From Strigamia acuminata (Eukaryota; Arthropoda; Chilopoda; Geophilomorpha; Linotaeniidae), in contig OX442317.1 in NCBI GenBank assembly GCA_949358305.1, positions 8,188,186 through 8,252,185 on the forward strand: a DNA stretch of 64,000 nt, read 5' to 3'. This document shows, one piece after another, positions 36,154 through 48,017 of this stretch. Within the stretch, counting starts at the first letter, position 1. Every line of letters begins with the position of its first letter. The translations under genes were made by a program, and so were the position numbers. Under the pieces are notes generated by a model. The model had not been told where the DNA came from and ran no database searches. It worked only from the letters and a program-made list of their open reading frames with translations.

Positions 36154-39100
36154 ATGCAAAAGGCTTCCGAAGCGACGTTGGGACGTGTACCGGTCCTGAC
36201 GACCGGCAACTACGAACAATGGCAACGAACAGTTAAGATGTTGCTCAAAAGTGAAGGCCTGTGGCATCACGTCACAGAAGACGGCGAGGAGGATTTTCTG
36301 AAGACGGCGGATGATAAAGAGAAACGCAAATATCAACGTCGGAAGGAACGAGCCCTAGGAACAATTTATTGTTTGGTATCCGAAGCCAAACAGTCGGCAC
36401 TCGATGGCTGCGAGACACCGAAGGAACAATGGGACATGCTCGCCAAGATCTACGCCCCCAGTTCACTTGCCCGTCAGGCAGCTATGCGCCGACAGTTCTT
36501 GCAATTGAAACTGGAGCCGAACGAGGAGATGCCCGATTTCCTGGGGCGTGTAGACCTGATGGTTCGTCAATTGAAGGACATCGGAGAGGACATTCTCCCT
36601 CGACATCAGGCCTACCAGTACCTCGATTTTCTTCCAGCGGATTACGACCAGGCAACGTTCTCCATTTACCATTGGCCGTTGGCGAATTTTACCCCGGCCA
36701 AAGTCTCCGAACAGCTCTTGTCGGAATACCTTCGTTTGAAGTCGAAATCCGACCACGATACGAAGAAGACGTCGGCATTCGCCGCGGACAATCGCAACCG
36801 CAGTCAATCTCGCAATCCTCGTCCACTATCGCAAATTTGTTGTTTCAATTGCGATCAGATGGGCCACTACGCGAACAAATGCCCTCTTCCGCGCCGACAA
36901 TCGAAGGAACAGCAACCGGCAGCTGCACTACAAGGACGATCTCGCAGCAAAAACCGACGTCGAAAGGGAACCAATTCTCAGCAACCGGGTGGTCAAAGCC
37001 GTGAAATTTCCCGCCCGCGACGTGATGCTGCGTACCTCTTGTCTGCGCCACCAGTTGTTACAGCACCGACTGTGCATTTCCTCCAATCCCACGAATGGAT
37101 CGTTGATTGCGGCGCAACCGACCACGTGTCGCACGTTAAAGCGTGGTTCACGAACTTTGTTTCCGTTGTCCCGTTTAACATCGAGTTAGGACAAGGCAGT
37201 TCGAAGGTCACAGGCAAAGGTGACGTTCCGGTCAAGTCGCTCATCGATGGCTGCGAATGCACCGTAATGCTACGCGACGTCTTATTCGCACCTGACTTCG
37301 GCGCCAACTTAATCTCGGTTTCTCGGATTGATAAATGCGGACATCACATCCACATTCACAACTCGGAATTGCATACGTATGAAACGGACATCAAACTAAG
37401 TGTTCTTCGGGCGAAACAGAAGTCTGGACTTTATTTCGTGGATGGGCTTATCTCGCCATTCGCCGCTCCGACTAATGTTTCGAGTTCTCCACCCGTTTCA
37501 TCGTTGCCTCCGACTCCGACACCGACCACTCTAGTGACGAAGGAAGAGGACTTTCCCGCATTGCCCAAGTCTTCCAACAAGGCTAAGACGAAGTCGGCTG
37601 ACAATATGACCGATTTCCGCTTGCCCGTCTCCTCCAACACCTTACTGGTCCCTTCACTTTTTCCTACCAGTCCTGCTCCTATTCCCGGATCCCAACCTCA
37701 ACAGATCCGGATGTATTCCAATGCCCTCACATCTCCTCTTCCCGTTGCCAAGTCAAACGCAACATTACCTCCTCCTGTTGCTAAGTCAAATGCAACATCA
37801 CCTCTTAAACCGGTTACTACGTCGGTCAACGTCGCGGATGCCACGGGATTGTGGCACAGCAGACTGGGTCACCTGCACACCAAAGCCATGCGGACTTTGG
37901 CTGCTAACTCCCAGGTTTACGGACTTGATCCAGCTGCTGTTCGACAGGAACTTTCATGCAACACGTGCCGTGTCGCCAAGTCTACGCGTGCTTCGCATAA
38001 GCCGATTTCCGCGCCTTTGACCACGAAACCGCTTGAATTGCTTCACATGGACGTCTGGGGTCCGTCGAGGCTGCCTTCCATTGGTGGCGCTAATTTCGCC
38101 TTCACCATTATCGACGACGCCACCAGGTATGCCTGGCTTTTCCCGATCGCCCGTAAATCCGATGTTTTTGCTACCTTCAAAGACTTTGTTTCCCGTGTTG
38201 AACGTATAGCCGATTGCCGGATCAAAACGATTCGTACCGACCGTGGAGGAGAATTCATTTCAAGGGATTTTGACCGTTATCTCGCCGACAAGGGCATTGT
38301 TGCACAACGGACCAATCCCGCGAGCCCACAAATGAACGGAGTCGCCGAACGCCTGAACCGGACGATGGGCGATTATCTCCGCTCCGTTAGATCCGAAACC
38401 GGATTTCCGCATACGCTTTGGGCCGAACTTGCTGTGACTTTCGTGTACATCAAGAACCGAAGTCCGCATTCGAAGCTCAACGACGAAATCCCGTACATTT
38501 TGTGGCGCCAGCGAGCTCTCTCCGTCAGACATTTTCGTAAAATCGGTTCCAAGTGCTGGGTGCACTTCACCGCGCCTGGACGCAACAAACTGGATCCTCG
38601 AGCGTGGGAGGGATTTCTCGTCGGCTACGCTTCTGGTACTCGCGGTTATCGAGTTTTGAATCCGGCTACGAACACTGTCACCGAAACTGTCCACGTCCAA
38701 ATCGATGAACGGCAGAACTTTAAACGCTCGCCCTTTTATGTTCCGGATCCGGATGACAATGCTCCACCCATGGAGGAGCCTGCTCGTGGCCACACCCCGT
38801 CGCGTGTCACTTTTCATGATAATTTCCCAACTCAACCTTGGCCTCGACGACGTCGCGATTCGGATAACGATTCTTCCGCCGGCAGTAGTGACGATGATGG
38901 AATTATCAGTCGTGCTCAGTCTGTCGCTTCGACCGCTCCGTCTTTCGCTTCATTTGCCCCGTCCGCCGCTGCAAGCGTGCCTCTGGATGGTGAGGCTATT
39001 CCTGATGGCTCCGTGACCGCTGCCGATGACTCCGTTACTGCAGCGACCGTTGCAGGACATGGCCAATTTTCTCCAACCATACGTTCCACGCGTTTACCCC

Positions 39101-41061
39101 AGCTGCGACGTTCGATCTCTTACCCAACTCTTCCATGTCTTGACGATACCACGGCGATGTCTGTACAGGGTTCTGACTTTGACGACGACCTTCTTGACGA
39201 AGCGGCCGCCTTACCTATTCCCGCTCCGGGTACGCCTAATTTGGCCCCTTTACGTGCTCTTCATTGCCCTTGGAGTTTTATTGGCGGCGTTTCGCCCTTC
39301 AGCGGATGGAGGAGAGAGGAACATCTCCGGAAAGATCAAATCCCGGGAAAGATCAAGGTCGACGTTTATTATTATCCGGAACACGGTGTCCGCTTGCGGT
39401 CGCAGAACGATATCGCCGCTTATTGTTTCGCACATCGGCTACCGTATGACGAGTCTATTTTCTTTTTTGGCAATTTGGAACACCACATGCCCTATGTTCC
39501 ACCATCGCCTCATCGTGTCTTCATGTGTTTTCGGGAACCGGCCACATATGCCGAAGCAGTTAAATTGCCCGAAGCACCGAAATGGACCGAAGCAATCGAC
39601 GAGGAGCTTTCTACTTTCAAGAAGCGCGAGGTTTACAAAGAGGTTCCGCGTCCACCGGATAAGACAGTCCTAGGTTGCAAGTGGATTTTCAAGTTAAAAT
39701 CGGACGCCACCGGGACAATTCATCGATACCGTGCCCGACTTGTCGCACAAGGTTTCCGCCAAACAATGGGCGTTGATTTCGATGAAGTTTTTAGTCCGGT
39801 AGTTAACTTCGTGCTCATCCGATTTTTCTTCTGTCTTCTAGTCGTCTTGTTGGGATGGAGGGATACTCATCTCGACGTAAAATGTGCCTACCTCTACGGC
39901 GACCTCGACCACGAAATCTACATGCGGATTCCCGCCGGTGCCACATGCTCCTCGCCCGACAACGTCTGGTTGTTGACCAAGTCGCTTTACGGTCTTCATC
40001 AGTCGGGGCGCATGTGGTACCAAAAGCTCGATGAAACGTTAACCGGACTCGGATTCCAGAAATTTCCGGCTTGTAATTGCGTTTACGCATTTGGACATTC
40101 GGCCATCATGTTAGTTTACGTTGACGACATCGTTTTATTTTACGCGTCGGAGAACATCCGAGACCGTATTCTTGCATTGATCACGAGCAAGTTCGAAATC
40201 GTCAACCTCGGCCCGATAACCAAGTTGCTCGGAGTGGAATTCGAGCGTCGTGACGGGAAAGTCTTCATGACTCAACGCAATTACATCGATAAACTCCTCA
40301 AAAAGTTTAATGTTTCGTCCGATGCACTCATTAAAGTGCCTGTTACACCGGGAACCACGCTCGTGAAAGGCTCGTTGGACAATCTCCCGGATTTCCCGTA
40401 TCGGTCGCTCATCGGATCATTACTTTTTCTCGCTTCTCGCACTCGTCCCGATATCTTATACTCGGTCATCGCTCTCTCGCAGTACAACAACTGCTACGAC
40501 CAAAGCCACATTAAGTGTTTGCTTCAAGTTCTTCGATATGTGGCCAATACGAGTGATTATTCCATCGAACTTTCGAAATGCGATTCGAGTCAACTGTGGG
40601 GTTGCACAGACGCCTCTTGGGCCTCCGACATTGCTACATCGAGATCATTCGGCGGATACATTGTCTACATCGGAAGTGTGCCCATTGGCTGGAGCTGCAA
40701 GAAACAGACCAGCGTTGCCTGCTCCACTATGGAAGCCGAATTTGTGGCATTAGTCGAAATCGTCAAAGAATTATACTGGTTGGACAGTATTTATCAAGTA
40801 TTTCCGCCTTTACGTCGATTATCGAAACCGATCATATTTTCCGATGCCCTCGCCTCGATTCAGTTCACGAACAACGACATCGAGAACTCGAAAACGAAAC
40901 ATATTCGAGTAAAATTTCACTGGCTTCGTGAGTGGCATATTGCCGGATGTTTCGAACTCCGCAAGATTCCGGGTGAGATAAATGTATCCGACATTTTCAC
41001 CAAGTGGCTCAGTTCAGAGCGCCTCCGGAATTTATTATCACGCATTTTCGTCTCGAAGTAG
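36154..41061 (+). CDS. Copia-2 Gag-Pol polyprotein, intact
   Basis: A single open frame of 1,635 aa from ATG 36154 to TAG. Gag occupies roughly residues 1-300 with a CX2CX4HX4C knuckle (CFNCDQMGHYANKC) near residue 230. The protease motif near 317 reads DCGATDH, with Cys where most copia proteases have Ser or Thr. The GAG-pre-integrase (LWHSRLGHLH) is near 566. The integrase triad lies in MDVWGP (about 633), RTDRGGEF (about 696) and NGVAERLNR (about 732). RT has RYRARLVAQGF and YVDDIV (about 1,320). RNase H has CTDASWAS and STMEAEFVAL near the C-terminus. Copia-1 and Copia-4 belong to different lineages; Copia-3 is closer. It is clearly more GC-rich than the host DNA. Confidence 0.95.
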   Translation: MQKASEATLGRVPVLTTGNYEQWQRTVKMLLKSEGLWHHVTEDGEEDFLKTADDKEKRKYQRRKERALGTIYCLVSEAKQSALDGCETPKEQWDMLAKIYAPSSLARQAAMRRQFLQLKLEPNEEMPDFLGRVDLMVRQLKDIGEDILPRHQAYQYLDFLPADYDQATFSIYHWPLANFTPAKVSEQLLSEYLRLKSKSDHDTKKTSAFAADNRNRSQSRNPRPLSQICCFNCDQMGHYANKCPLPRRQSKEQQPAAALQGRSRSKNRRRKGTNSQQPGGQSREISRPRRDAAYLLSAPPVVTAPTVHFLQSHEWIVDCGATDHVSHVKAWFTNFVSVVPFNIELGQGSSKVTGKGDVPVKSLIDGCECTVMLRDVLFAPDFGANLISVSRIDKCGHHIHIHNSELHTYETDIKLSVLRAKQKSGLYFVDGLISPFAAPTNVSSSPPVSSLPPTPTPTTLVTKEEDFPALPKSSNKAKTKSADNMTDFRLPVSSNTLLVPSLFPTSPAPIPGSQPQQIRMYSNALTSPLPVAKSNATLPPPVAKSNATSPLKPVTTSVNVADATGLWHSRLGHLHTKAMRTLAANSQVYGLDPAAVRQELSCNTCRVAKSTRASHKPISAPLTTKPLELLHMDVWGPSRLPSIGGANFAFTIIDDATRYAWLFPIARKSDVFATFKDFVSRVERIADCRIKTIRTDRGGEFISRDFDRYLADKGIVAQRTNPASPQMNGVAERLNRTMGDYLRSVRSETGFPHTLWAELAVTFVYIKNRSPHSKLNDEIPYILWRQRALSVRHFRKIGSKCWVHFTAPGRNKLDPRAWEGFLVGYASGTRGYRVLNPATNTVTETVHVQIDERQNFKRSPFYVPDPDDNAPPMEEPARGHTPSRVTFHDNFPTQPWPRRRRDSDNDSSAGSSDDDGIISRAQSVASTAPSFASFAPSAAASVPLDGEAIPDGSVTAADDSVTAATVAGHGQFSPTIRSTRLPQLRRSISYPTLPCLDDTTAMSVQGSDFDDDLLDEAAALPIPAPGTPNLAPLRALHCPWSFIGGVSPFSGWRREEHLRKDQIPGKIKVDVYYYPEHGVRLRSQNDIAAYCFAHRLPYDESIFFFGNLEHHMPYVPPSPHRVFMCFREPATYAEAVKLPEAPKWTEAIDEELSTFKKREVYKEVPRPPDKTVLGCKWIFKLKSDATGTIHRYRARLVAQGFRQTMGVDFDEVFSPVVNFVLIRFFFCLLVVLLGWRDTHLDVKCAYLYGDLDHEIYMRIPAGATCSSPDNVWLLTKSLYGLHQSGRMWYQKLDETLTGLGFQKFPACNCVYAFGHSAIMLVYVDDIVLFYASENIRDRILALITSKFEIVNLGPITKLLGVEFERRDGKVFMTQRNYIDKLLKKFNVSSDALIKVPVTPGTTLVKGSLDNLPDFPYRSLIGSLLFLASRTRPDILYSVIALSQYNNCYDQSHIKCLLQVLRYVANTSDYSIELSKCDSSQLWGCTDASWASDIATSRSFGGYIVYIGSVPIGWSCKKQTSVACSTMEAEFVALVEIVKELYWLDSIYQVFPPLRRLSKPIIFSDALASIQFTNNDIENSKTKHIRVKFHWLREWHIAGCFELRKIPGEINVSDIFTKWLSSERLRNLLSRIFVSK

Positions 41062-41107
41062 CTTTTTCGATCATTCAACACCGACATTTTACATCGAAGG
41101 AGGGAAT

Positions 41108-41660
41108 TGTTGGACTTTGGAACCGCTTTTCACCTAATTAAATCGTTTTTCGATGTGAAATGACTTTGAAATGTTTATTTTATTATCCATCGGTTATCTT
41201 TTCTTATTCGGGGTAATTTAGTATTGTTTCTTATGTTTTTCCTTAGTTTCTATGTAAAGGGAATGCATGATGCCTTTTAGATGTGTCTTATCCATCTGGC
41301 ATCATGCATCCTCTATTCTGTGTGTATTTCTACTTATTGTTTCTATTTTCGGCCACCAGATGTCTCTGGCAGATTGCAAATGGCCGCGCACACAGCCAGT
41401 GTGTTTCTCTATGTTTTCCAATGGTTTTTGGATCAATTATGTAAGTTTTCTCGAATTAAAGTGTATTTTGTTAATTATCAGTATTAGTTTATGTGCCACA
41501 CGTCGTTATAAGTGTGGCACACGCGTTTTCTGGCCCAATACAGACCCGAACTCGCGTTTACGCATCACGGCAATTTTTCCAGCTCATGCATTGCCGTGAG
41601 CACGTTATTTTCACGCTTCCAGCACGATTTATCGTGCATTTATTGCGCCACAGAGCTACA
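41108..41660 (+). repeat. 3' LTR of Copia-2
   Basis: Direct repeat of 34879-35431, preceded by a purine tract and followed by the GTTTC target duplication. Confidence 0.95.
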
Positions 41661-42666
41661 GTTTCTACATAAACCCAATTAAGGTTGAAGTCCTCAGTCA
41701 CGACCCGCAAATTTTGACATTTTACGACATCATTTATGAATCAGAAATTGATTTCATCAAAGAATTTAGCAAACCATCAGTAAGTTTCAGAAATTATCGT
41801 TAACAAACATGCTTCTAATTGTTGTTTAAAAGTTGGAAAGGTCAAAAACTGAGCCCGATCGTGATAATCCTGATGAAATATCGGACGGGCGAATAAGTCA
41901 GAACTCATGGATGTCCGATGATGAAGATAATGAGCAGTTACGTCGAAAAGTTAAAATTATAATGGATCGTGCGTCCAGCTTTACTGGGCTTAATGTACAC
42001 GGAAAGACTAACTCGGAACTAATGCAAGTGGCTAATTACGGTATTGGTGGTGAATACACACCTCATTACGATTTTGTGTACAAGTTTAAGTCTCCCCAAG
42101 AGGTTCGTGAAACTAAATTGTTTATGTGCTATTTACAAGAGTTTAATCGTTTTTCAATTGTGGTTGACAGTTGTCTGATGTGGATTTGTTTTTATTAGAA
42201 GCCATTGGTGATCGAATTGCTACTCTAATGTTTTATGTAAGTGATGATTGATTTCTTGTCTAAATAATTGATCATCGATTTGTATTGCTAGTTAAGTGAT
42301 GTCGAGCTGGGCGGTGCGACAGTGTTTCCTTCGATTGGCGCCGCTATTCGGCCTAGAAAGGTCAATAATCCGGCAATTAATTGCATTAAAGCGTCACAAA
42401 TTAATCTCAATTCTGCTTGCATGTGCGTTTTCAGGGTTCTGCAGTTTTTTGGTATAATCTCCTTCGAAATGGTGAAATAGATCTCCGCACTTTGCATGCT
42501 GGATGTCCAGTTCTTTTTGGATCCAAATGGAGTAAATGAATTAGTTGATTAAAAAGAGATATAAAGTTATCAATTTTTTTAATGTGTACATTTAGTTGGA
42601 AACAAGTGGATTCATGAACTTAATCAAGTTTTCAAAAGGCCTTGCAGCCTAAACCCAAAAGACTAG

Positions 42667-43019
42667 ATACCTTCTAATGTCAACATATTGAAAATTAGAA
42701 AAAGTCTAGTTAATTATTTTTACCATTCTCAGTTTTCACAATTTTCGTGAATTTATGTGTTGGAAAAATTCTTTCTTTTATTGTATTGTGCAATATTTAA
42801 GTTAAAATATGTGATGAAATATTTTTCTCTGAAAGAATTAAAACTCAAACACTTGATCCGAGGCACATCAACAAGACATCAATCACATGGACACTCTATG
42901 AGAAGATTCTACCTGTAGAACTCTTTGATTCTTAAAAAATTTTATTTATTTATATCGTTCAAATTCAAATCACTATTGCACAAGGAGAGCCATAACAGTT
43001 GAATTAAGTTTCCACGGCC
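42667..43019. other. 3' flank of copy F
   Basis: Shared array spacer containing GAAAGAATTAAAACTC, with no gene. It leads into the next class II promoter block. Confidence 0.4.
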
Positions 43020-43470
43020 ATTAATCCAGTTATGGCCAAGTTTAATGGCCAGATATCAGCTAGGTTGTATTCATGCAATCATAATTATTGTAATCTATCT
43101 GCAAATAACTTTTATTCAAAGCATCAAGCTAAATAATAACTTAATATATAAATGCCGGTACTATATGGAACAATTTTTTCAGTTGAATAATTTTTCTACC
43201 CTCCATAATACAGAAACTAAATGATAGCCTTTGTCGTATTAGTATTGTTTTTCATATGAGGTTTTAACGGTGAGGTTTATTCGTCGATTGCTCAACTGGC
43301 GACAGTTTTCAATGCACAACGAGAAATCGTTGGACACTTAGAACGATACATCGAGGATGCTGAAGCCAAAACTGTCCGCTTACGAAAGTAAGATAAATTA
43401 TTCAATTTTTCTGCTTTTGTGTTCGTGTTATTATCATCAAACGCATTGACACAGATACGTAGACGCATTT
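43020..43470 (+). pseudogene. P4H copy G, promoter plus truncated 5' end
   Basis: A class II promoter block (TATATAAA 43145-43152, TCAGT 43179-43183) is followed by ATG 43221 and a first exon of the usual length. That exon carries TGA where other copies have CGA (Arg) near the end of the signal peptide. The exon 1 donor and the start of exon 2 are still present, but similarity stops abruptly near 43470 after GTAGACGCATTT. No later exons follow. Confidence 0.85.
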
Positions 43471-43925
43471 GATAATAAATTATACAAATGAAGAGGCGTT
43501 AACAGTTTAATACATCAGTGTCGAGGGGTCGAAGTGGCGCCAGCAGAGGACGCAGGCGGCTTCACTGCAAGTCACACTTCATCCTGCGCCGGCTCCCAAT
43601 ATCACTTCACTGTATAACTCGTCAGCATGATTATGATTATGGATATGTGTAAACTACAACAATAAAACTTAGCAAGCAGTCATCGTGGAAATTTAAATAA
43701 GACTGATTTTACTATAGGCAAATCCCGCAGTGGTGCCACAAGAGTATGGGATCACTACAGAACAATTGTAAAGTGAACAGAGAGAAGTGAACCAAAAATT
43801 TGCTACATTTTTATGAAAAAAAAAATTTATTCTTTATTTAAACCAAAATTAATGTGGCAGATGGTTAAAGCTCAGCAGTTTATACATTGCGAATCTTCCA
43901 GTTTAACCCACACTTAACTGAATTA
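43471..43925. other. Unassigned insert between relic G and copy H
   Basis: About 450 bp without similarity to the P4H spacers. It includes a GC-rich patch (TGGCGCCAGCAGAGGACGC) and a later TGGTGCCACAAGAG stretch. No open frame or terminal repeats could be defined; it may be a degraded mobile element. Confidence 0.35.
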
Positions 43926-46900
43926 ATCCACAAAGTAATACGCAATTCATCTAATTGTGCAATCTGTTTTTAATGATCTTTTGCACTGCACTTGTGCGTT
44001 TTGTTAATAACCAAAACATATTTTGATAGTCGTTTGTGAGATTCACTGTGTACGTTACAGGTTCTAAATATTGTACAGAAATTAACTGTAACTTATCAAG
44101 CTTGGATTTTATTTAATATAAACCAATGAGGTCGAATTCAAGAACCTTTTTATCAACTCTGCTATTCCTCACCTTAATACGAGGTCTTAACACTGAAATT
44201 TTTACGTCCACGGCTCTCCTGTCTGAAGCAATTACCGTGGAACGAGAAATTGTTGGACAGTTACTAACATACATCGAGGATTCTGTTGACAAAATTTCCC
44301 GTTTACGAAGGTTAGATAAAACTGTATTTCATATCTCATTACACGAATGTTGACATCCACTTGTTTCTCACTCAGCCTAGTTAATGAGTTTAATCGTGTA
44401 CAGGAGCCAATAGATGTTGACGAAGTAAGTAGTAACCCTTTATCAGCTTTCCAAATTATCAAACAACTTGCAATACACTGGAAAAAAATGGACAAATTTC
44501 TCAACGAAAGTTTGTGGCAAGGTTTGTAAACAAAACAGATGTTTAGCCACAATATGTATGATATTACTTTGTCTGATTCAAGATTTAACTCAACAAATCC
44601 AAAGCCAACGAATAAACTCTCTGATACCGAAGAGAGAAGACGTTGAAGGTGCAGCCTTGGGTATTTTACGACTCCAAGAAACATATAAACTCAATGCATC
44701 TGATTTAGTACGTGGCAATATTTTTGGAATTCGAAGCTCAATTGAATTGACAAGTAATTTCATTAAATACTAAATGATAATCAAATAGAAGTATAATAAT
44801 TAATAATTAATATTTTTATATCAGCTGGCGATTGCGTGTATCTCGGAAAGAACGGTTTCAATCAAGAACTGTTTGAATTGGCAATTGATTGGTATGGCCA
44901 GGCTTTATGTAAGAGTAAAAACGAAACAAATCATGTCGTTGCGCCCCAGAAAATAATGAAGTATTTAGATGAGGCAATCAAAAAAGTAAGGCTTCCTATC
45001 TGTACAAATGATTAGGGTGAATGGCAGAACGTTAGATGGAAATTGTTGATTAATTGTAGATTGAAATCTCTGATCGAATAATGCTTCACCTTAAGTTATT
45101 ATTTTCAGCATAATACAGGAATGCAAAATGAAGGTGGGTGTTAATCACATTTTTAGTACAATTTCTTGACTATAAAAACGTCATGTTTCAAGAATACCGC
45201 AAATTTAGTGAATTTCTAAATCCGATTCACTCTGCATGCACAAAATACAAATTGGGCCTGGGAATATCCAAAAAGGACCAATTTATAAATTACAACGCAT
45301 TGTGCAGAGGAGAACAACTGAGGGTACAACTAAGTGAAAATCTGATGAATGTTTTCCCACGGTTTTATCGACAGATTCATTTCTTATTTAGAGTGATTCC
45401 GAAGTAGCGTCTTTGAACTGTTATTTATCCGACAGAGGAGATGCAAGTTTCTACATAAACCCAATTAAGGTTGAAGTGCACAGTCACGACCCGCAAATCT
45501 TAACATTTCACGACATCATTTATGAATCAGAAATTGATTTCATCAAAGAGTTTAGCAAACCGTCAGTAAGTTTCAGAAATTTATCGTTAACAAACATGCT
45601 TGTAGTTTTTTTTTCTTCAAATAATTGTTAATTTGATAGTTGGAAAGATCAACAGTTTCGCCCGATCCTAATTATCCCGATAATAAGGGAATATCGAATG
45701 AGCGAACAAGTCAGAACACGTGGTTATTCGACGATGAGAAAGATGAGCAGTTGCGTCGAAAAGTCAAACTTATTATGGATCGTGTGTCTAAAATCACTGG
45801 GCTCAATGTACACGGAGATAATAACTCGGAAGAAATGCAAGTGGCTAATTACGGTATTGGTGGTCATTACGGGCATCATCACGATTATTATTATTGGTTT
45901 TGCAGTGAATTCTTTCGCCATTTGTGTTTTGGGTGTGCATGCCACTTCTAGATATCCGTAGATGGATATGAGTGTTTTATTTATTCTTTTGTAAAGAACA
46001 AGTTCATATCAAACAATATGGATTTGTTCTCCTTTTATTGTGTATTCGGTTTCGAGACTATCTAGCCTCGAACCATCACTGATGTTACGTTTTCCGAGAA
46101 TTAAACATGGCGGTCACGCTTGGTGCTTACCGCACAGTTCAAATCCGGCGTCGTTAATGGATTCGACACACCACTCGTTTCAGGAAACAATACATGGTAG
46201 CAGAGGATGGTTTGCATCGTTAGCAACCATCTCGGGACGATAAGCGGACTTCCAGAGCGGTAACGACCATCGGACGTTCGCCGACACCGTCATTTTCGTC
46301 GCAAAGACGTATCGACGATTTTCGCGAAGTGCGAGCGATTGGGAAGTGTGTGCGGACAATTAGGACGTGATTTTTGGACAGAACAGTGTAGGAAACGTTT
46401 ATTTTCGTGAGAAATTAGTTGTGTGCCAGTATAACGAAGATTAGCTTCGGTGGCAGCCATTTTTCTTTGCCTGGACTTCGCCGTGTACAACAGTGAAGCC
46501 AGCCAGCGTGTTTTCGAGTCGAAACACGCTTGTATTTTGTGAATTCGTGCAAACGACGTGTGAAACGAGTGTAGATTACCTAGAGACGGTAGGAACATTA
46601 TTTATTGTCGAAATATTAATTTTTCGTTGTTTTTCCGTCATGGCGAGCGGTGCAGCCCAATCCAAGATGGCGCCGTCCATGCGGTTGGAGTAAAAACGAA
46701 CGAGGAACGTTCGCAACGAGTTTTTGGATTATATCCACGTCGGAATTCGCCGATTGGACGATTTTCGAGGTTGCGACGAACGTCTAGACAGCGTTTGGAA
46801 GTTTTTGACGAACATTTCGACGTTTTGAAGTCGTGTTTTCGTGCGACGAGCGCGAACACGCATTTTGACCGCGGATTAGCCCGGGACGGGTATCTGCGCG

Positions 46901-47387
46901 ACGTTGGACAGGTTAAGTCTTGTGCCAGGTGCACAAGTGAATTCCAGCGATTTTCGACGGTTTGGAACAACGTTTTGACGACATCTCCGCGGGATTTGCG
47001 ACGCAAATATCCCGCAAACAAGAATACAACGTGCCAACATTTTTTTTTGTTTTGTGCGTTCTGGGTTGTCGTGAAACTTTGTATAATATTAAGTTTTTGT
47101 TTTGGGGACCTTTTGTTTGTTTGGCACCCTTTAGGCATTCGCCTAGCGTCATCCTATTCTTGGCCAGGCTTGCTCGAAGCAAGGGGGCGATCCCGCGACC
47201 CCAGGTGTGTCGGACGGAAGCCCTTGTAGCGACTGGTCAAGGTAGTTGTGCTCACTTATTGAGCTGCACCCCGGGAAGAATTGTATTATTTTCGCCTATT
47301 ATTTTGGGGAATTATTTATTTGAAAGTGTGTTTGTGTTTAGTGCATCGAATAGTGATCTTTGGGTGATAATTTGTGAAATTTTGGAA

Positions 47388-48017
47388 ATGGCGACCTACG
47401 AAAAGGACGGCGATTATCGGGATTATCGAAACATTAGAAAACTCGATGGTGACAATTATGAGTCCTGGTCAGTCCAGGTGAGATTAATTCTCCTACAGCA
47501 GGGAGTCTGGAGCCACGTTAAGGGCACGGAGCCAAGTTTGCCTTCGACCGCCTCCGCGAAGGAGAAGCGCGAGTATGAGACACGAGAAGCGAGGGCAATA
47601 TCAACGCTTTGCCTTACGTGCAACGAGGCACAACAATCTGTGGCGGTTGCCCACGATACGGCACAAGAGATATGGGAAGCCCTAAAAGCCGCCTACCAAC
47701 CGACCACTAGGGCAAGGAAAAACCGGCTCCGACGTGAATTTTTACAAATGAAATTGCAAGAAAGGGAGCAAATGGTCGTGTTTACCACCCGGGTGGATCG
47801 GAAGGCGGGTGACCTGAAAAATGTGAATGTGACCATGTCTGGAGAGGACATTGCATTCCAGTATATGGACTTCCTCCCTCAGACATATGAGGGAGTGAAA
47901 CAAGTTATGTATCACTGGTCAGATACTGAATTCACCCAGTCCAACGTCAAAGACCGACTCCTCGGAGAGTACAACCGATTGAACGAAAAACACGTTATAT
48001 GGTGTCTTGCCTCCTAA
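47388..48017 (+). CDS. Copia-3 gag, 3'-truncated by inversion
   Basis: ATG 47388 opens a gag-like frame (MATYEKDGDYRDYRNIRKL, DNYESWSVQV, WEALKAAYQP, YMDFLPQTYEG). It runs to about 47990, where it enters the inverted integrase arm and stops at 48015-48017 after a few unrelated residues. The gag continuation, including the zinc knuckle, lies on the opposite strand at the far end of the inverted block. Confidence 0.85.
   Translation: MATYEKDGDYRDYRNIRKLDGDNYESWSVQVRLILLQQGVWSHVKGTEPSLPSTASAKEKREYETREARAISTLCLTCNEAQQSVAVAHDTAQEIWEALKAAYQPTTRARKNRLRREFLQMKLQEREQMVVFTTRVDRKAGDLKNVNVTMSGEDIAFQYMDFLPQTYEGVKQVMYHWSDTEFTQSNVKDRLLGEYNRLNEKHVIWCLAS

Larger units (their letters stand above)
34879..41660 (+). 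mobile_element. Copia-2, full-length Ty1/copia element
   Basis: Two 553-bp LTRs (34879-35431 and 41108-41660) begin TGTTGGACTTTGG and end GCTACA. By eye they differ at one position. The element is flanked by the 5-bp duplication GTTTC (34874-34878 and 41661-41665). The primer site TGGTAGCAGAGG at 35434-35445 complements the 3' end of animal initiator-Met tRNA. A purine tract AAGGAGGGA precedes the 3' LTR. The open polyprotein and near-identical LTRs mark a recent, possibly still mobile insertion in the same orientation as the host gene. Confidence 0.96.
33567..42666 (+). pseudogene. P4HA: Prolyl 4-hydroxylase alpha subunit, copy F, split by Copia-2
   Basis: Exons before the insertion: 33567-33733, 33801-33946, 34008-34178, 34243-34403, 34536-34560, 34620-34750 and exon 7 up to 34878. 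Exon 7 resumes after the target duplication at 41666-41779, followed by 41833-42102, 42171-42236, 42292-42360, 42435-42531 and 42596-42666. Every host splice junction and frame is otherwise intact (PHYD, TLHAGCPV, GSKW). The 6.8-kb Copia-2 insertion in exon 7 would end translation within a few codons of the LTR, before the catalytic domain. The promoter has also lost its TATA box. An insertion-free allele could still be functional. Confidence 0.88.

Noticed and set aside
36369-37004. 211-aa alternate frame over Copia-2 gag
   Set aside because: It overlaps the intact gag-pol frame and has no known motif; GC-rich coding DNA commonly leaves long shadow frames.
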